Assembly (NCBI GenBank): GCA_041663325.1
Contig: JBAZRN010000025.1
Coordinates: 1 to 15,737, forward strand
Direction: 5' to 3'
DNA: 15,737 nt
From: CAJBLF01 sp041663325
Lineage (GTDB): Bacteria > Patescibacteriota > Gracilibacteria > Absconditabacterales > Absconditicoccaceae
The notes under the pieces were generated by a model, which worked only from the letters and a program-made list of their open reading frames with translations, did not search any database and was not told the DNA's origin. The translations under genes and the position numbers were made by a program. Within the stretch, counting starts at the first letter, position 1. Every line of letters starts with the position of its first letter. Below, piece by piece: positions 14,040 through 15,737 of the stretch.

Positions 14040-15059
14040 ATGAACGAGTTATCAATCAAAAATGAACTTACAGAATTTCTCCTCTATACCACTCCAAATG
14101 GAGATATAAAGGTGGAAGTATTTTTCCATAATGAAAATATTTGGCTAAGTCAGAAGAGAATTGCAGAACTTTTTGGCGTGGCTGAAAATACTATTACATA
14201 TCATCTCAAAGAAATATTTGCGAGTTGAGAACTCAGTCAAAATTCAACTACTCAAAAAATTGGAGTAGTTCAAAAAGAGTGAGATAGAAACGTAAAAAGG
14301 AATATTGATTTTTACAACTTGGACGCTATAATTTCTGTCTGATATCGTGTCAATTCATCTCAAGCTACACAATTTAGGATTTGGGCGACAGAAAGATTGA
14401 AAGAATATATTACTAAGTGATTCACGATGGATGACGATAGACTAAAAAACGGAAGATATTTCTGAAAAGACTATTTCAAGGAATTATTGGAGAGAATTCG
14501 CTCAATTAGAAACAGCGAAAGGAGGATCTATCAGCAAATCACAGATATTTTCGCTGAATGCAGTATGGATTATGATCCGAACTCAGAGATTACCAAAAAC
14601 TTCTACGCTATGATTCAAAACAAATTTCATTTTGCTATCACGTGAAAAACAGCTCCAGAAATAATTTACGAAAATGCAAATGCAAAGGAAGTTTTTATGG
14701 GACTTACTACATGGAAACATTCACCAAAGTGAAGAATATTGAAATCCGACACCATCATCGCCAAAAATTATCTCCAAGAAAAAGATATCAAGAAGCTCGA
14801 AAGATCAGTATCGTGATTCTTTGATTATCTGGAAACTATTATTGAAGACAATACCCCTATGAAAATGAAGGATTTAGCTGAAGCGGTAGATAATTTCTTG
14901 AACTTCAACAAATATAAAGTTTTGGATGGGAAAGGGTCTATTTCCAAAAAGCAAGCAGAAGACAAGGCATTTGGAGAATATGATATATTCAATAAAATCC
15001 AGCATATAGAATCAGATTTTGACCGTTTGGTGAAAGAACAAAAAAGTTACGTCAATTAA
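14040..15059 (+). CDS. RhuM-family protein
   Basis: A 339-aa protein, ATG 14040 to TAA 15057-15059, with eight TGA read as Gly. The N-terminal part (about 25-65: DIKVEVFFHNENIWLSQKRI, then AELFGVAENTITYHLKEIF) looks like a helix-turn-helix. The centre carries the family blocks RNIDFYNLDAIISVGYRVNS, QFRIWATERLKEYITKGF and FKELLERIRSIRNSERR. The C-terminal part has HFAITGKTAPEII and a helical tail. This matches RhuM, named from Salmonella pathogenicity island 3, whose biochemical role is not established; relatives occur widely in accessory and mobile regions. It sits beside the DGR, divergently transcribed, and ends 7 bases from murA. Its TGA use shows adaptation to code 25, so it is not a very recent arrival. 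Confidence 0.88.
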
Positions 15060-15066
15060 GATATCA

Positions 15067-15737
15067 TTACACTAATTCGATCTTGACGCCGATTTTTTGC
15101 AATTTCTCAACGATATTGTCATAGCCTCTCGCAATAATATCTTCATTCATAATATTTGTGGTTCCTTGAGCCATAATTCAGGCAAGCACCATTGCGCCGC
15201 CACATCTAAGATCAGTAGTAGAGACATATCAGCCTCTAAGTTTCGTAGGTCAGATAACGATTGCCTCATGAGGATTGAGAATTTCTATTTTTGCTCAGAG
15301 GTTTTCCAATTCATTCAGATAATTAAACCTTCATTCATAGAGTGTTTCAAATATTTTAGAAACACCATCAGCCTGAGTTAGTAATGTTCCAAAAATAGAT
15401 TGTAAATCCGTGGGGAATCCAGGATAAATTCTTGTCTCTAATTTTGTCGCTTTGTAATGCTTCTTATTAATGGAAGATACTTTGATGGTATGTTTGTCTA
15501 TGATTTTAAAGTCTATGCCAATCCTACACGCAATACCATACATAGCTGATAATTCATCAACATGACATCACTTGATAGTTAGCTCTGAATTATCCGCACC
15601 AGCGCCAATAGCAAAATATGTCCCCGCCTCAATAAAATCAGCGATGATAGTAAACTCTTTTTGCGTAATAACAATCTTCGAAGGTTTCATAATAACACTA
15701 TGATCCACATTCAAAGTAATATCTGCTCCGACACTAT
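15067..15737 (-). CDS. murA: UDP-GlcNAc 1-carboxyvinyltransferase MurA (partial, C-terminal)
   Basis: Catalyses the first committed step of peptidoglycan synthesis, adding enolpyruvate from PEP to UDP-GlcNAc. Only the last ~222 residues lie in the window; the 5' end runs off the right edge, and the stop is TAA 15069-15067. Recognisable blocks are TRIYPGFPTDLQSIFGTLLT, YVSTTDLRCGGAMVLAGIMA (with the catalytic Arg of DLR) and the C-terminal RGYDNIVEKLQKIGVKIE. Five TGA are read as Gly, including one in LRGGYVSTTDLR. The active-site Cys loop lies outside the window. It is convergent with the RhuM gene, leaving 7 bases between the stops and no room for a separate terminator. Confidence 0.94.

Overview
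The window comes from a low-GC bacterium that reads UGA as glycine (genetic code 25). That code is known from the candidate-phyla lineages Gracilibacteria (BD1-5/GN02) and Absconditabacteria (SR1); the sequence does not let me choose between them. I count about 90 in-frame TGA codons in 15 of 16 genes. Many fall where the protein family has an invariant glycine: GlyRS, HisRS and SerRS motifs, SmpB, the RT motif IGNLTSQ, and MurA. Genes end only in TAA or TAG. Starts have AT-rich leaders with no Shine-Dalgarno sequence that I can see.

Left part (1-5517, mostly + strand): a 677-base stretch without a convincing gene, holding two leftward promoters. Then come glycyl-tRNA synthetase, an unknown 187-aa protein, a LiaF-like membrane protein, SmpB, a palindromic REP-like element, and two small divergent CheY-type receivers. 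Middle (5518-10707): a broken copy of tRNA-Cys beside the intact tRNA-Cys, a small cysteine-motif protein, and SerRS. After these come a DUF2304-GT2 glycosyltransferase fused through a single UGA, a 39-aa membrane peptide, and HisRS.

Right part (10822-13808, - strand): a complete diversity-generating retroelement (DGR). In transcription order it has a variable protein with a C-type-lectin-like end carrying the VR, a hairpin and direct repeat just past the VR, a terminator, the template repeat (TR), the reverse transcriptase, and Avd. TR and VR are 161 bp each and align without gaps. They differ at 19 sites, and every one is an A in the TR sense strand, the diagnostic pattern of adenine mutagenesis. 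A RhuM-family gene follows in the opposite direction, and a partial murA closes the window.

Main second-look items: the DGR works under a code in which UGA in the template is glycine, and its TR lies in frame with the RT reading frame. One glycosyltransferase shows what looks like a former TGA stop turned into a glycine that fuses two domains. Six heptanucleotide tandem arrays occur between genes, five of them just upstream of start codons. One 18-nt hairpin occurs both inside a REP-like palindrome and inside a broken tRNA copy.
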